This document shows, piece by piece, positions 35,948-36,915 of a stretch of DNA of 36,915 nt. The stretch is from an uncultured Bacteroidota bacterium (lineage in GTDB: Bacteria; Bacteroidota; Bacteroidia; Chitinophagales; Chitinophagaceae). Location of the stretch: contig CAIUZK010000229.1 of the NCBI GenBank assembly GCA_903903635.1, forward strand, positions 1-36,915, given 5' to 3'. The notes beneath the pieces are model-generated. The model was not told the DNA's origin. It ran no database searches and was given only the letters and a program-made list of their open reading frames with translations. Made by a program: the position numbers and the translations under genes. Position 1 is the first letter of the stretch; each line of letters begins with the position of its first letter.

Positions 35948-36616
35948 TTATTTGAGTTTACTTTTAAATATCTTTTTGAATTTGTCAACCTTTGGTCCAA
36001 TTACCAAATGACAATAGGGCTGATCTCCATTTTCGTTGTAGTAGTTTTGGTGATAATCATCAGCCTTATAGAAGACAAGAAAAGGAGATATCTCGGTGAC
36101 AACCGGGCTGTTGAAGGCCTTTTCCTCATTAAGTTTCTTTAGGTATAATTCGGATTTTTGCTTTTGCTCTTCGTTGTGATAAAATATCACAGAACGGTAT
36201 TGGGTGCCAATATCATTGCCTTGCCTATTAAGCGTAGTAGGGTCATGGCAGGTCCAGAAAGCGGCCAGCAACTCGTCGAAAGAAATAAGGGTAGGGTCGT
36301 AGGTGATATTGCATACTTCGGCATGGCCTGTAATGCCGTTGCAAACCTGTTTGTAGGTAGGGTGGTCTACATGACCGCCACTGAAACCTGATTCTACTTT
36401 TACCACACCTTTAAGTTGCTGAAACTGGGCCTCGGTACACCAATAGCATCCGGCACCAAAAGTTGCTGTTTCCAAGGTATGAATTTTGTTTTGTGGAGTA
36501 GCGTCTGTCATAATTTTAAATGTTTTTGATTGTTGAATATTTCGTGCCTGGCCGCAAGCTGACAGCGGGATAAGTAACAGGACAGCTTTGATGCAATTTA
36601 GAATTGATTTCCCCAT
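35948..36616 (-). CDS. msrA: peptide-methionine (S)-S-oxide reductase, exported
   Basis: A 222-residue MsrA. The catalytic Cys57 is in FGAGCYWCTEAQF, with the resolving-type Cys60 three residues on. GFSGGHVDHPTYKQVCNGIT, GHAEVCNITYDPTLISFDEL, FWTCHDPTTLNRQGNDIGTQ and YRSVIFYHNEEQ are the family core. Residues 1-21 form a lipoprotein signal (LLLIPLSAC), so the enzyme is probably anchored in the periplasm, where it repairs oxidised methionines. A cytosolic start at MTDATPQ (residue 36) is possible but less likely, given the clear lipobox and the upstream TAAATTTG box. Confidence 0.93.
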   Translation of the reverse strand: MGKSILNCIKAVLLLIPLSACGQARNIQQSKTFKIMTDATPQNKIHTLETATFGAGCYWCTEAQFQQLKGVVKVESGFSGGHVDHPTYKQVCNGITGHAEVCNITYDPTLISFDELLAAFWTCHDPTTLNRQGNDIGTQYRSVIFYHNEEQKQKSELYLKKLNEEKAFNSPVVTEISPFLVFYKADDYHQNYYNENGDQPYCHLVIGPKVDKFKKIFKSKLK

Positions 36617-36621
36617 TTTTT

Positions 36622-36629
36622 CAAATTTA
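36622..36629 (-). promoter_or_regulatory. msrA: putative -7 box of msrA, near-leaderless
   Basis: TAAATTTG on the minus strand ends 5 bp before the ATG at 36616, so the transcript would start at or next to the start codon. Confidence 0.45.
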
Positions 36630-36812
36630 TAGTTATGTACGTTTGAAACCGGAAAACAGATGCCGAAAAGGAGTAAAAACTCTTATTTAATGTAAGCTTT
36701 AACAACGATGGAAAAAGGTAATAAGATAGTAATAATAGCTTAGGACTAAAAATATATAGAAAAGGCAAAAAAAATCTTTTAATTCTCGTTTCGATACTCT
36801 AATTTTGACCCC

Positions 36813-36897
36813 GGAGAGATGGCAGAGCGGTCGAACGCGGCGGTCTTGAAAACCGTTAACTGTAACAGGTTCGGGGGTTCGAATCCCTCTCTCTCCG
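36813..36897 (+). tRNA. tRNA-Ser (anticodon UGA)
   Basis: An 85-nt class II tRNA. The acceptor arm GGAGAGA pairs with TCTCTCC, with discriminator G. The anticodon loop CTTGAAA gives UGA, read as Ser. A long variable arm follows, and the T arm contains GGTTCGAATCC. The CCA end is not encoded (GCTT follows the acceptor stem). Confidence 0.95.
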
Positions 36898-36915
36898 CTT
36901 GGTCGAGTATCAAAA

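Noticed and set aside
35876-36142. 88-codon plus-strand open frame with a membrane-like segment
   Set aside because: It overlaps msrA on the opposite strand, where the family assignment is certain. The hydrophobic run is the antisense of msrA codons.

Overview
The window looks like a chromosomal segment of a Bacteroidota bacterium, probably a Chitinophagales or Sphingobacteriales relative. The evidence is a type IX secretion (T9SS) sorting tail, collagen-like surface proteins with the N- and C-terminal domains usual in this phylum, many -7 boxes of the form TAnnTTTG, a TPP-riboswitch thiamine operon that uses ThiH and a ThiF-rhodanese fusion, and Uma2, LysM/RlpA and SbsA-Ig lipoproteins of types common there. 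The genus cannot be fixed from sequence alone.

Layout. 1-2200 is accessory and repeat-rich: a DUF486 membrane protein sits between two copies of a terminal-inverted-repeat (TIR) element, followed by a strong hairpin, a 222-bp tandem repeat and about 700 bp of AT-rich DNA with no gene. 2226-7350 is a cell-surface cluster: a T9SS cargo protein and two paralogous secreted proteins, the first carrying about 35 collagen-like triplets. 7483-8368 holds a Cys-rich CWC protein and a TenI/ThiE-like protein. 8355-17545 is a minus-strand thiamine locus: promoter, TPP riboswitch, thiS, thiC, KilA-N gene, thiD, thiE, thiG, thiH, a lipoprotein gene, hicA, hicB, thiF. It can build both the pyrimidine (ThiC, ThiD) and thiazole (ThiF, ThiS, ThiG, ThiH) halves of thiamine and join them (ThiE). 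It is interrupted by two foreign-looking units, the KilA-N gene with its hairpin array and the HicAB toxin-antitoxin pair.

17700-18750 holds a lone response-regulator receiver between two more copies of the TIR element. From 18852 on the content is mostly ordinary: two YtxH proteins, purB, an orphan antitoxin followed by a decapitated VapC toxin, an RsmF-like rRNA methyltransferase, a LysM/RlpA protein, a GT9 glycosyltransferase, a secreted glutathione peroxidase, an Ig-like lipoprotein, a Uma2 protein, an S9 peptidase, a fatty-acid desaturase, two tandem cold-shock genes, MsrA and tRNA-Ser(UGA).

The least explained structure is the set of hairpins filling the gap between the thiC stop codon and the KilA-N start codon, with a matching perfect palindrome inside the KilA-N coding sequence. 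They share an apical CGRATTCG and conserved outer flanks, but each has its own self-complementary arms. The second is the family of TIR elements, two pairs of which each bracket one small minus-strand gene.
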